The notes under the pieces were generated by a model that was given only the letters and a program-made list of their open reading frames with translations, was not told the DNA's origin and made no database searches. 64,000 nucleotides of DNA. Origin: Petrolisthes cinctipes. Its lineage: Eukaryota > Arthropoda > Malacostraca > Decapoda > Porcellanidae. The stretch lies in NCBI GenBank assembly GCA_033782935.1, contig JAWQEG010000259.1, forward strand, positions 3,016,001 through 3,080,000, given 5' to 3'. Positions 13,115-23,385 of the stretch are shown in pieces. Within the stretch, counting starts at the first letter, position 1. Each line of letters opens with the position of its first letter. The position numbers and the translations under genes were made by a program.

Positions 13115-13968
13115 GTTTATATCTCAAACTCAGGCTCAAAACACCCGAAAATTCGATATTTTTGGGTCCCATAAGCGATCTGTACATGCCTACTCCTAGT
13201 TAGAGTATTTTCAAAATACAGGCCCAAAACATGCTGAAAATCGATATTTTAGGTGCCCAAAGTCAATATGTGCATGCATCTTCTGTACCCGTTTATATAT
13301 CAAATTCAGGCTTAAAACACCCGAAAATTCGATATTTTGGGGTCCCAGAAGCGATCTGTACATGCCTACTCAGTGCTAGAATATTTTCAAAATAAAGGCC
13401 CAAAACATGCTAAAAATCGATATTTTAGGTGCCCAAAGTCGATATCTCAAATTCAGGTCCAAAACACCCAAAAACTCGATATTTTGGGGTGCAAGAAGCG
13501 ATCTGTACATGCCTACTCAGTGCTAGAATGTTTTCAAAATACAGGCCCAAAACATGCTGAAAAACGATATTTTAAGTGTCCAAAGTCGATATGTGCATGC
13601 ATCTTCTGTACCCATTTATATCTCAAATTCAGGCTCAAAACACCCGAAAATTCGGTATTTTTTGGTCCCAGAAGCGATCTGTACATCCCTACTCCTAGTT
13701 AGAATGTTTTCAAGATACAGACCCAAAACATGCTCAAAATCGATATTTTAGTTGCCCAAAAGTCGATATGTGCATGCATCTTCTGTACCCGTTTATATCT
13801 CACATTCAGGCTCAAAACACCCGAAAATTCGATATTTTGGGGTCCCAGAAGCGATCTGTACATGCCTACTCAGTGCTAGAATATTTTCAAAATAAAGGCC
13901 CAAAACATGCTAAAAATCGATATTTTAGGTGCCCAAAGTCGATATCTCAAATTTAGGCCAAAAACACC
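13115..13968 (+). repeat. Segment paralogous to the 11-mer HOR
   Basis: The unit order and variants of 13.06-13.85 kb match 35.5-36.1 kb at offset 22369 and 37.3-37.9 kb at offset 24207. Shared markers include TATATGCATGCATC, CTGTAACCGTTTATATC, CCCATAAGCGATC, GGCTTAAAACACCCG and CAAAATAAAGG. This is a diverged relative of the 11-mer lying more than 20 kb away. Confidence 0.8.
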
Positions 13969-15222
13969 CAAAACTCGATATTTTGGGGTCCCAGAAGCGA
14001 TCTGTACATGCCTACTCCGTGTTAGAGTATTTTCAATATACAGGCCCAAAACATACTGAAAATCGATCTTTTAGGTGCCCAAAAGTCGATATGTGGATGC
14101 ATCTTCTGTACCCGTTTATATCTCAAATTCAGGCTCAAAACACCCGAAAATTCGATATTTTGGGGTCCCAGAAGCGATCTGTACTTGCTTACTCCGTGTT
14201 AGAGTATTTTCAAAATACAGGCCCAAAACAAGCTAAAAAAATCGATATTTTAGGTGACCAAAGTCAACATGTGTATGCATCTTCTGCACCCGTTTATATC
14301 CCAAATTCAACCTCAAAACACCCGAAAATTTGATATTTTTGGGTCCCAGAAGCGATCTGTACATGCCTACTCAGTGCTGGAATTTTTTCAAAATATAGGC
14401 TCAAAACATGCAAAAAATCGATATTTTAAGTGTCCAAAGTCGATATGTGCATGCCTCATCTGTACCCGTTTATATCTCAAATTCAGGCTCAAAACACACG
14501 AAAATTCGATATTTTGGGTCCCTGAAGTGATCTGTACATGCCTACTTAGTGCTAGAATATTTTCAAAATATAGGCCCAAAACATGCTAAAAATCGATATT
14601 TTAGGTCCCCAAAGTCGATATCTCAAATTTAGGCCCAAAACACCCGAAAATTCGATATTTTTGGGTCCCAGAAGCGATCTGTACATGCTTACTCCGTGTT
14701 AGAGTATTTTCAAAATACAGGCTCAAAACATACTGAAAATCGATATTTTAGGTGCCCAAAGTCAATATGTAAATGCATCTTCTGTACCCGTTTATATCTC
14801 AAATTCAGGCTCAAAACACCCGAAAATTCGATATTTTTGGGTCCCTGAAGCGATCTGTACATGCCTACTCAGTGCTAAAAAAAATTCAAAATATAGGTTT
14901 AAAACATGCTGAAAATCAATATTTTAAGTGTCCAAAGTCGATATGTGCATGCATCTTCTGTACCCGTTTATATCTCAAATTCAGGCTCAAAACACCCGAA
15001 AATTCGATATTTTGGGGTCCCAGAAGCGATCTGTACATGCCTACTCAGTGCTAGAATATTTTCAAAATATAGGCCAAGACATGCTAAAAATCGATATTTT
15101 AGGTGCCCAAAGTCGATATCTCAAATTCAGGCTAAAAACACCCAAAAATTCGATATTTTCAGGTCCCAGAAGCGATCTGTACATGCCTACCCCGTGTTAG
15201 AGTATTTTCAAAATACAGGCCC

Positions 15223-15381
15223 AAAACATACTGAAAATCGATCTTTTAGGTGCCCAAAAGTCGATATGTGCATGCATCTTCTGTACCCGTTTACATCTCA
15301 AATTCAGGCTCCAAACACCCGAAAATTCGATATTTTGCGGTCCCAGAAGCGATCTGTACATGCCTACTCAGATGAAGGCCC
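15223..15381 (+). repeat. 159-bp shortened monomer (type T), example
   Basis: This unit begins AAAACATACTGAAAATCG, has ATCGATCTTTT instead of ATCGATATTTT, and has one extra A in CCCAAAAGTCG. Its half-B tail is shortened by 18 bp, so CTACTCAGATG is followed almost at once by AGGCCC. It is 159 bp here (176 minus 18 plus 1). It usually follows a type S unit and precedes a unit with AAATTGAACATGTGTATG or AAAGTCAACATGTGTATG and GATAATTTTGGGTCC. Confidence 0.88.
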
Positions 15382-15733
15382 AAAACATGCTAAAAATCGA
15401 TATTTTAGGTTCCCAAATTGAACATGTGTATGCATCTTCTGCACTCGTTTATATCTCAAATTCAACCTCAAAACACCCGAAAATTCAATAATTTTGGGTC
15501 CCTGAAGCGATCTGTACATGTCTAGTCAGTGCTAGAATGTTTTCAAAATATAGGCTCAAAACATGCTAAAAATCGATATTTTAAGTGTCCAAAGTCGATA
15601 TGTGCATGCATCTTCTGTACCCGTTTATATCTCAAATTCAGGCTCAAAACACCCGAAAATTCGATATTTTTGGGTCCTAGAAGCGATCTGTACATGCCTC
15701 CTCCTAGTTAGAGTATTTTCAAAATACAGGCCC

Positions 15734-15821
15734 AAAACATGCTGAAAATCGATATTTTAGGTGCCCAAAGTCAATATGTGCATGCATCTTCTGTACCCGT
15801 TTATATCTCAAATTCAGGCTC
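15734..15821 (+). repeat. Half-monomer A (88 bp)
   Basis: First half of the reference monomer, exactly 88 bp from AAAACATGCT to the base before AAAACACCCG. It aligns without gaps to half B; using the commonest base in each half I count 60 identities in 88, including 38 of the first 50. Shared blocks are AAAACA, the AAAA(A/T)TCGATATTTT core, GGT/CCC, GATNTGTNCATGC and AGGC near the end. This half is the target of the 29-, 15- and 7-bp deletions seen elsewhere in the array. Confidence 0.9.
15774..15787 (+). other. Alternating purine-pyrimidine tract with overlapping palindromes
   Basis: ATATGTGCATGCAT alternates purine and pyrimidine for 14 bases and contains overlapping GCATGC and ATGCAT palindromes. 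It occurs in most full-length units and lies at the left end of the segment removed in the 147-bp units. Such tracts can favour Z-DNA or other non-B structures. Whether this one does is not shown. Confidence 0.7.
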
Positions 15822-15909
15822 AAAACACCCGAAAATTCGATATTTTGGGGTCCCAGAAGCGATCTGTACATGCCTACTCAGTGCTAGAATATTTTCAAAA
15901 TATAGGTCC
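15822..15909 (+). repeat. Half-monomer B (88 bp)
   Basis: Second half of the reference monomer, also exactly 88 bp, and homologous to half A. It begins AAAACACCCG, has the GATATTTTGGGGTCCCAG core and ends in an AT-rich tail. The tail (CTACTC onwards) is the most subtype-specific part of the unit. Recurrent tails contain CAGTGCTAGAATA, CCGTGTTAGAGTA, CTAGTTAGAGTA, CTAGTTAGAATGTTTTCAAG or the shortened CAGATGCAGGCCC. Confidence 0.9.
15889..15903 (+). repeat. Perfect short inverted repeat in the monomer tail
   Basis: ATATTTT-C-AAAATAT is a 7-bp perfect inverted repeat around one central base. It recurs in most units with the GCTAGAATATTTTC tail and is weakened in units reading AATGTTTTC or AGTATTTTC. 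The 18-bp deletion that makes the 158-159-bp units removes it completely. A role in cruciform formation or protein binding is conjecture. Confidence 0.75.
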
Positions 15910-16056
15910 AAAACATGCTAAAAATCGATATTTTAGGTGCGCAAAGTCGATATCTCAAATTCAGGTCCAAAACACCCAAAAACTCGATATTTTGGGGTCC
16001 CAGAAGCGATCTGTACATGCCTACTCAGTGCTAGAATGTTTTCAAAATACAGGCCC
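15910..16056 (+). repeat. 147-bp shortened monomer (type S), example
   Basis: This unit runs from AAAACATGCT at 15910 to the base before the next AAAACATGCT at 16057, 147 bp. Relative to the reference it lacks 29 bp of half A, so GTCGATAT joins directly to CTCAAATTC. In the full-length sequence the deleted piece is bounded by a 4-bp direct repeat, ATAT. Two main subclasses exist: one with AGGCCAAAAACACCCAAAAA and one with AGGTCCAAAACACCCAAAAA. Other joins read GATATTCC, GATATTTC or GATATATC. Type S units recur two to three times in each HOR. Confidence 0.92.
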
Positions 16057-17995
16057 AAAACATGCTGAAAATCGATATTTTAAGTGTCCAAAGTTGATAT
16101 GTGCATGCATCTTCTGTACCCGTTTATATCTCAAATTCAGGTTCAAAACACCCGAAAATTCGATATTTTGGGGTCCCAGAAGCGATCTCTACATGCCTAC
16201 TCAGTGCTAGAATATTTTCAAAATATAGGCCCAAAACATGCTAAAAATCGATATTTTAGGTGCCCAAAGTCGATATCTCAAATTCAGGCCAAAAACACCC
16301 AAAAATTCAATATTTTGGGGTCCCAGAAGCGATCTGTACATGCCTACTCCGTGTTAGAGTATTTTCAATATACAGGCCCAAAACATACTGAAAATCGATC
16401 TTTTAGGTGCCCAAAAGCCAATATGTGGATGCATCTTCTGTACCCGTTTATATCTCAAATTCAGGCTCAAAACACCCGAAAATTCGATATTTTGGGGTCC
16501 TAGAAGCGATCTGTACTTGCTTACTCCGTGTTAAAGTATTTTCAAAATACAGGCCCAAAACAAGCTGAAAATTGATATTTTAGGTGACCAAAGTCAACAT
16601 GTGTATGCATCTTCTGCACCCGTTTATATCCCAAATTCAACCTCAAAACACCCGAAAATTCGATATTTTTGGGTCCCAGAAGAGATCTGTATATGCCTAC
16701 ACAGTGCTAGAATTTTTTAAAAATATAGGCTCAAAACATGCGGAAAATCGATATTTTAAGTGTCCAAAGTCGATATGTGCATGCATCTTCTGTACCCATT
16801 TATATCTCAAATTCAGGCTCAAAACACCCGAAAATTCGGTATTTTTGGGTCCCAGAAGCGATCTGTACATCCCTACTCCTTGTTAGAATGTTTTCAAGAT
16901 ACAGACCCAAAGCATGCTCAAAATCGATATTTTAGGTGCCCAAAAGTCGATATGTGGATTCATCTTCTGTACCCGTTTATATCTCAAATTCAGGCTCAAA
17001 ACACCCGAAAATTCGGTATTTTGGGGTCATTGAAGCGATCTGTACTTGCTTACCCCGTGTTAGAGTATTTTCAAAATACAGGCCCAAAACAAGCTTAAAA
17101 TCGATATTGTAGGTGACACAAGTCAACATGTGTATGAATCTTCTGCACCCGTTTATATCCCAAATTCAACCTCAAAACACCCGAAAATACGATATTTTTG
17201 GGTCCCAGAAGCGATCTGTACATGCCTACTCAGTGCTAGAATTTTTTCAAAATATAGGCTCAAAACATGCAAAAAATCGATATTTTAAGTGTCCAAAGTC
17301 GATATGTGCATGCCTCATCTGTACCTGTTTATATCTCAAATTCAGGCTCAAAACACACGAAAATTCGATATTTTGGGTCCCAGAAGTGATCTGTACATGC
17401 CTACTTAGTGCCAGAATATTTTCAAAATATAGGCCCAAAACATGCTAAAAATCGATATTTTAGGTCCCCAAAGTCGATATCTCAAATTCAGGCTCAAAAC
17501 ACCCGAAAATTCGATATTTTTGGGTCCCAGAAGCGATCTGTACATGCCTACTCCGTGTTAGAGTATTTTCAAAATACAGGCCCAAAACATACTGAAAATC
17601 GATCTTTTAGGTGCCCAAAAGTCGATATGTGCATGCATCTTCTGTACCCGTTTATATCTCAAATTCAGGCTGCAAACCCCCGAAAATTTGATATTTTGGG
17701 GTCCCAGAAGCGATCTGTACATGCCTTCTCAGATGCAGGCCCAAAACATGCTAAAAATCGATATTTTAGGTACCTAAATTGAACATGTGTATGAATCTTC
17801 TGCACTCTTTTATATCTCAAATTCAACCTCAAAACACCCGAAAATTAGATAATTTTGGGTCCCAGAAGCGATCTGTACATGTCTAGTCAGTGCTAGAATG
17901 TTTTCAAAATATAGGCCCAAAACATGCTAGAAATCGATATTTTAGGTGTCCAAAGTCGATATCTCAAATTTAGGCCAAAAAAAAACAAAAATTCA
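16057..17995 (+). repeat. Mosaic satellite segment left of the 16-mer block
   Basis: It contains units resembling 2.5-3.2 kb (CATCCCTACTCC, TTTTCAAGATACAGACCC) followed by units resembling 14.25-14.6 and 34.1-34.8 kb (CATGCCTCATCTGTACC, GGTCCCCAAAGTCG). A private A run (AGGCCAAAAAAAAACAAAAA) lies near 17973-17991, immediately before the 16-mer boundary. No genes are seen. Confidence 0.85.
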
Positions 17996-20690
17996 ATATT
18001 TTGGGGTCCCAGAAGCGATCTGTACATGCCTACTCCGTGTTAGAGTATTTTCAATATACAGGCCCAAAACATACTGAAAATCGATCTTTTAGGTGCCCAA
18101 AAGTCGATATGTGGATGCATCTTCTGTACGAGTTTATATCTCAAATTCAGGCTCAAAACACCCGAAAATTCGATATTTTGGGGTCCCAGAAGCGATCTGT
18201 ACTTGCTTACTCCGTGTTAGAGTATTTTCAAAATACAGGCCCAAAACATGCTGAAAATCGATATTTTAGGTGACCAAAGTCAACATGTGTATGCATCTTC
18301 TGCACCCGTTTATATCCCAAATACAACCTCAAAACACCCGAAAATTCGATATTTTGGGGTCCCAGAAGCGATCTGTACATGCCTACTCAGTGCTGGAATT
18401 TTTTCAAAATATAGGCTCAAAACATGCAAAAAATCAATATTTTAAGTGTCCAAAGTCGATATGTGCATGCCCCATCTGTACCCGTTTATATCTCAAATTC
18501 AGGCTCAAAACACATGAAAATTCGATATTTTGGGTCCCAGAAGTGATCTGTACATGCCTACTTAGTGCTAGAATATTTTCAAAATATAGTCCCAAAACAT
18601 GCTAAAAATCGATATTTTAGGTCCCCAAAGTCGATATCTCAAATTCAGGCCCAAAACACCCGAAAATTCGATATTTTTGGGTCCCAGAAGCGATCTGTAC
18701 ATGCTTACTCCGTGTTAGAGTAATTTCAAAATACAGGCTCAAAACATACTGAAAATCGATATTTTAGGTGCCCAAAGTCAATATGTAAATGTATCTTCTG
18801 TACCCGTTTATATCTTAAATTCAGGCTCAAAACACCCGAAAATTCGATATTTTTGGGTCCCAGAAGCGATCTGTACATGCCTACACAGTGCTAAAAATTT
18901 TTCAAAATATAGGTTTAAAACATGCTAAAAATCGATATTTTAAGTGTCCAAAGTCGATATGTGCATGCATCTTCTGTACCCTATTTATATCTCAAATACA
19001 GGCTCAAAACACCCGAAAATTCGATATTTTGGGGTCCCAGAAGCGATCTGTACATGCCTACTCAGTGCCAGAATATTTTCAAAATATAGGCCCAAGACAT
19101 GCTAAAAATCGATATTTTAGGTGCCCAAAGTCGATATTTCAAATTCAGGCCCAAAACACCCTAAAATTCGATATTTTGGGGTCCCAGAAGCGAACTGTAC
19201 ATGCCTACTCCGTGTTAGAGTATTTTCAAATTACAGGCCCAAAATATACTAAAAATCGATCTTTTAGGTGCCCAAAAGTCGATATGTGCATGCATCTTCT
19301 GTACTCGTTTATATCTCAAATTCAGGCTCCAAACACCCGAAAATTCGATATTTTGGGGTCCCAGAAGAGATCTGTACACGCCTACTCAGATGCAGGCCCA
19401 AAATATGCTGAAAATCAATATGTTAGGTACCCAAAGTCAACTGTGTATGCATCTTCTGCACTCGTTTATATCTCAAATTCAAACTCAAAACACCCGAAAA
19501 TTTAATAATTTTGGGTCCCAGAAGCGATCTGTACATGTCTAGTCAGTGCTAGAATGTTTTCAAAATATAGGCTCAAAACATGCTAAATATCGATATTTTA
19601 AGTGTCCAAAGTCCATATGTGCATGCATCTTCTGTACCCGTTTATATCTCAAATTCAGGCTCAAAACACCCGAAAATTCGATATTTTGGGGTCCCAGAAG
19701 CGATCTTTACATGCCTACTCAGTGCTAGAATATTTTAAAAATATTGGCCCAAAACATGCTAAAAATCGATATTTTAGGTGCCCAAAGTCAATATGTGCAT
19801 GCATCTTCTGTACCCGTTTATATCTCAAATTCAGGCTAAAAACACCCAAAAATTCGATATTTTGGGGTCCCAGAAGCGATCTGTACATGCCTACCCCGTG
19901 TTAGAGTATTTTCAAAATACAGGCCCAAAACATACTGAAAATCGATCTTTTAGGTGCCCAAAAGTCGATATGTGCATGCATCTTCTGTACCCGTTTATAT
20001 CTCAAATTCAGGCTCCAAACACCCGAAAATTCGATATTTTGCGGTCCCAGAAGCGATCTGTACATGCCTACTCAGATGCAGGCCCAAAACATGCTAAAAA
20101 TCGATATTTTAGGTTCCCAAATTGAACATGTGTATGCATCTTCTGCACTCGTTTATATATCAAATTCAACCTCAAAACACCCGAAAATTCGATAATTTTG
20201 GGTCCCTGAAGCGATCTGTACATGTCTAGTCAGTGGTAGAATGTTTTCAAAATATAGGCTCAAAACATGCTAAAAATCGATATTTTAAGTGTCCAAAGTC
20301 GATATGTGCATGCATCTTCTGTACCCGTTTATATCTCAAATTCAGGCTCAAAACACCCGAAAATTCGATATTTTTGGGTCCTTGAAGCGATCTGTACATG
20401 CCTCCTCCTAGTTAGAGTATTTTCAAAATATAGGCCCAAAACATGCTGAAAATCGATATTTTAGGTGCCCAAAGTCAATATGTGCATGCATCTTCTGTAC
20501 CCGTTTATATCTCAAATTCAGGCTCAAAACACCCGAAAATTCGATATTTTGGGGTCCCAGAAGCGATCTGTACATGCCTACTCAGTGCTAGAATATTTTC
20601 AAAATATTGGCCCAAAACATGCTAAAAATCGATATTTTAGGTGCGCAAAGTCGATATCTCAAATTCAGGTCCAAAACACCCAAAAACTCG
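17996..20690 (+). repeat. 16-monomer HOR, copy 1 (2695 bp)
   Basis: Identity to the next block begins at 17996 (mismatch at 17995/20690) with offset 2695. Copy 2 contains 16 counted unit starts: three type S units and two units with the 18-bp shortened tail. Diagnostic variants are GTACGAGTTTATATC, GTCAATATGTAAATG, TACCCTATTTATATC, CCCAAGACATGC, CAGTGGTAGAATG and GGGTCCTTGAAGCG. I noted only a handful of single-base differences from copy 2 (for example near 18365, 18435, 18503, 18589, 18723 and 19368). Confidence 0.93.
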
Positions 20691-23385
20691 ATATTTTGGG
20701 GTCCCAGAAGCGATCTGTACATGCCTACTCCGTGTTAGAGTATTTTCAATATACAGGCCCAAAACATACTGAAAATCGATCTTTTAGGTGCCCAAAAGTC
20801 GATATGTGGATGCATCTTCTGTACGAGTTTATATCTCAAATTCAGGCTCAAAACACCTGAAAATTCGATATTTTGGGGTCCCAGAAGCGAACTGTACTTG
20901 CTTACTCCGTGTTAGAGTATTTTCAAAATACAGGCCCAAAACATGCTGAAAATCGATATTTTAGGTGACCAAAGTCAACATGTGTATGCATCTTCTGCAC
21001 CCGTTTATATCCCAAATACAACCTCAAAACACCCGAAAATTCGATATTTTGGCGTCCCAGAAGCGATCTGTACATGCCTACTCAGTGCTGGAATTTTTTC
21101 AAAATATAGGCTCAAAACATGCAAAAAATCGATATTTTAAGTGTCCAAAGTCGATATGTGCATGCCCCATCTGTACCCGTTTATATCTCAAATTCAGGCT
21201 CAAAACACACGAAAATTCGATATTTTGGGTCCCAGAAGTGATCTGTACATGCCTACTTAGTGCTAGAATATTTTCAAAATATAGGCCCAAAACATGCTAA
21301 AAATCGATATTTTAGGTCCCCAAAGTCGATATCTCAAATTCAGGCCCAAAACACCCGAAAATTCGATATTTTTGGGTCCCAGAAGCGATCTGTACATGCT
21401 TACTCCGTGTTAGAGTATTTTCAAAATACAGGCTCAAAACATACTGAAAATCGATATTTTAGGTGCCCAAAGTCAATATGTAAATGTATCTTCTGTACCC
21501 GTTTATATCTTAAATTCAGGCTCAAAACACCCGAAAATTCGATATTTTTGGGTCCCAGAAGCGATCTGTACATGCCTACACAGTGCTAAAAATTTTTCAA
21601 AATATAGGTTTAAAACATGCTAAAAATCGATATTTTAAGTGTCCAAAGTCGATATGTGCATGCATCTTCTGTACCCTATTTATATCTCAAATACAGGCTC
21701 AAAACACCCGAAAATTCGATATTTTGGGGTCCCAGAAGCGATCTGTACATGCCTACTCAGTGCCAGAATATTTTCAAAATATAGGCCCAAGACATGCTAA
21801 AAATCGATATTTTAGGTGCCCAAAGTCGATATTTCAAATTCAGGCCCAAAACACCCTAAAATTCGATATTTTGGGGTCCCAGAAGCGAACTGTACATGCC
21901 TACTCCGTGTTAGAGTATTTTCAAATTACAGGCCCAAAATATACTAAAAATCGATCTTTTAGGTGCCCAAAAGTCGATATGTGCATGCATCTTCTGTACT
22001 CGTTTATATCTCAAATTCAGGCTCCAAACACCCGAAAATTCGATATTTTGGGGTCCCAGAAGCGATCTGTACATGCCTACTCAGATGCAGGCCCAAAATA
22101 TGCTGAAAATCAATATGTTAGGTACCCAAAGTCAACTGTGTATGCATCTTCTGCACTCGTTTATATCTCAAATTCAAACTCAAAACACCCGAAAATTTAA
22201 TAATTTTGGGTCCCAGAAGCGATCTGTACATGTCTAGTCAGTGCTAGAATGTTTTCAAAATATAGGCTCAAAACATGCTAAATATCGATATTTTAAGTGT
22301 CCAAAGTCCATATGTGCATGCATCTTCTGTACCCGTTTATATCTCAAATTCAGGCTCAAAACACCCGAAAATTCGATATTTTGGGGTCCCAGAAGCGATC
22401 TTTACATGCCTACTCAGTGCTAGAATATTTTAAAAATATTGGCCCAAAACATGCTAAAAATCGATATTTTAGGTGCCCAAAGTCAATATGTGCATGCATC
22501 TTCTGTACCCGTTTATATCTCAAATTCAGGCTAAAAACACCCAAAAATTCGATATTTTGGGGTCCCAGAAGCGATCTGTACATGCCTACCCCGTGTTAGA
22601 GTATTTTCAAAATACAGGCCCAAAACATACTGAAAATCGATCTTTTAGGTGCCCAAAAGTCGATATGTGCATGCATCTTCTGTACCCGTTTATATCTCAA
22701 ATTCAGGCTCCAAACACCCGAAAATTCGATATTTTGCGGTCCCAGAAGCGATCTGTACATGCCTACTCAGATGCAGGCCCAAAACATGCTAAAAATCGAT
22801 ATTTTAGGTTCCCAAATTGAACATGTGTATGCATCTTCTGCACTCGTTTATATATCAAATTCAACCTCAAAACACCCGAAAATTCGATAATTTTGGGTCC
22901 CTGAAGCGATCTGTACATGTCTAGTCAGTGGTAGAATGTTTTCAAAATATAGGCTCAAAACATGCTAAAAATCGATATTTTAAGTGTCCAAAGTCGATAT
23001 GTGCATGCATCTTCTGTACCCGTTTATATCTCAAATTCAGGCTCAAAACACCCGAAAATTCGATATTTTTGGGTCCTTGAAGCGATCTGTACATGCCTCC
23101 TCCTAGTTAGAGTATTTTCAAAATATAGGCCCAAAACATGCTGAAAATCGATATTTTAGGTGCCCAAAGTCAATATGTGCATGCATCTTCTGTACCCGTT
23201 TATATCTCAAATTCAGGCTCAAAACACCCGAAAATTCGATATTTTGGGGTCCCAGAAGCGATCTGTACATGCCTACTCAGTGCTAGAATATTTTCAAAAT
23301 ATTGGCCCAAAACATGCTAAAAATCGATATTTTAGGTGCGCAAAGTCGATATCTCAAATTCAGGTCCAAAACACCCAAAAACTCG
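20691..23385 (+). repeat. 16-monomer HOR, copy 2 (2695 bp)
   Basis: Unit starts counted by eye lie near 20939, 21114, 21289, 21438, 21611, 21787, 21936, 22093, 22269, 22444, 22621, 22779, 22955, 23131, 23307 and 23455. Long runs are identical base for base to copies 1 and 4. The unit joining copies 1 and 2 is a chimera of the two type S subclasses: AGGTCC/AAAACTCG on the left and the CTCCGTGTTAG tail on the right. The exchange lies between about 20691 and 20729. Confidence 0.94.

Larger units (their letters stand above)
15734..15909 (+). repeat. Reference full-length monomer (176 bp)
   Basis: This is a clean, consensus-like unit, chosen as the coordinate standard. It runs from AAAACATGCT at 15734 to the base before the next AAAACATGCT at 15910, exactly 176 bp. 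It contains an ATCGAT site early in the unit, a GCATGC/ATGCAT cluster in the first half, a TGTACATGCC stretch in the second half and an AT-rich tail with a dyad. The phase (start at AAAACAT) is arbitrary because the array is tandem. Confidence 0.97.
13969..16056 (+). repeat. Shortened relative of the 16-monomer HOR
   Basis: The left part (about 13.97-15.1 kb) follows the 16-mer at offset 4016, and the right part (15.2-16.05 kb) follows it at offset 4704. About 688 bp, equal to four units, is therefore absent relative to the 16-mer. The switch occurs in the unit near 15.1 kb, where CCCAAGACATGC-like sequence runs into AGGCTAAAAACACCC. The block also shows GTCAATATGTAAATGCATC, the diagnostic 16-mer variant. 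Confidence 0.78.

Noticed and set aside
15734..15909. Promoter (TATA-like TTTATATC) in the monomer
   Set aside because: The AT-rich string is part of the consensus in nearly every unit. Nothing distinguishes any one copy as a transcription start. Satellite transcription is possible but not supported by sequence alone.
17973..17991. The A-rich run (AGGCCAAAAAAAAACAAAAA) as a retroelement poly(A) tail
   Set aside because: It is a local expansion of the usual AGGCCAAAAACACCCAAAAA in a type S unit, with no element sequence or target-site duplication beside it.
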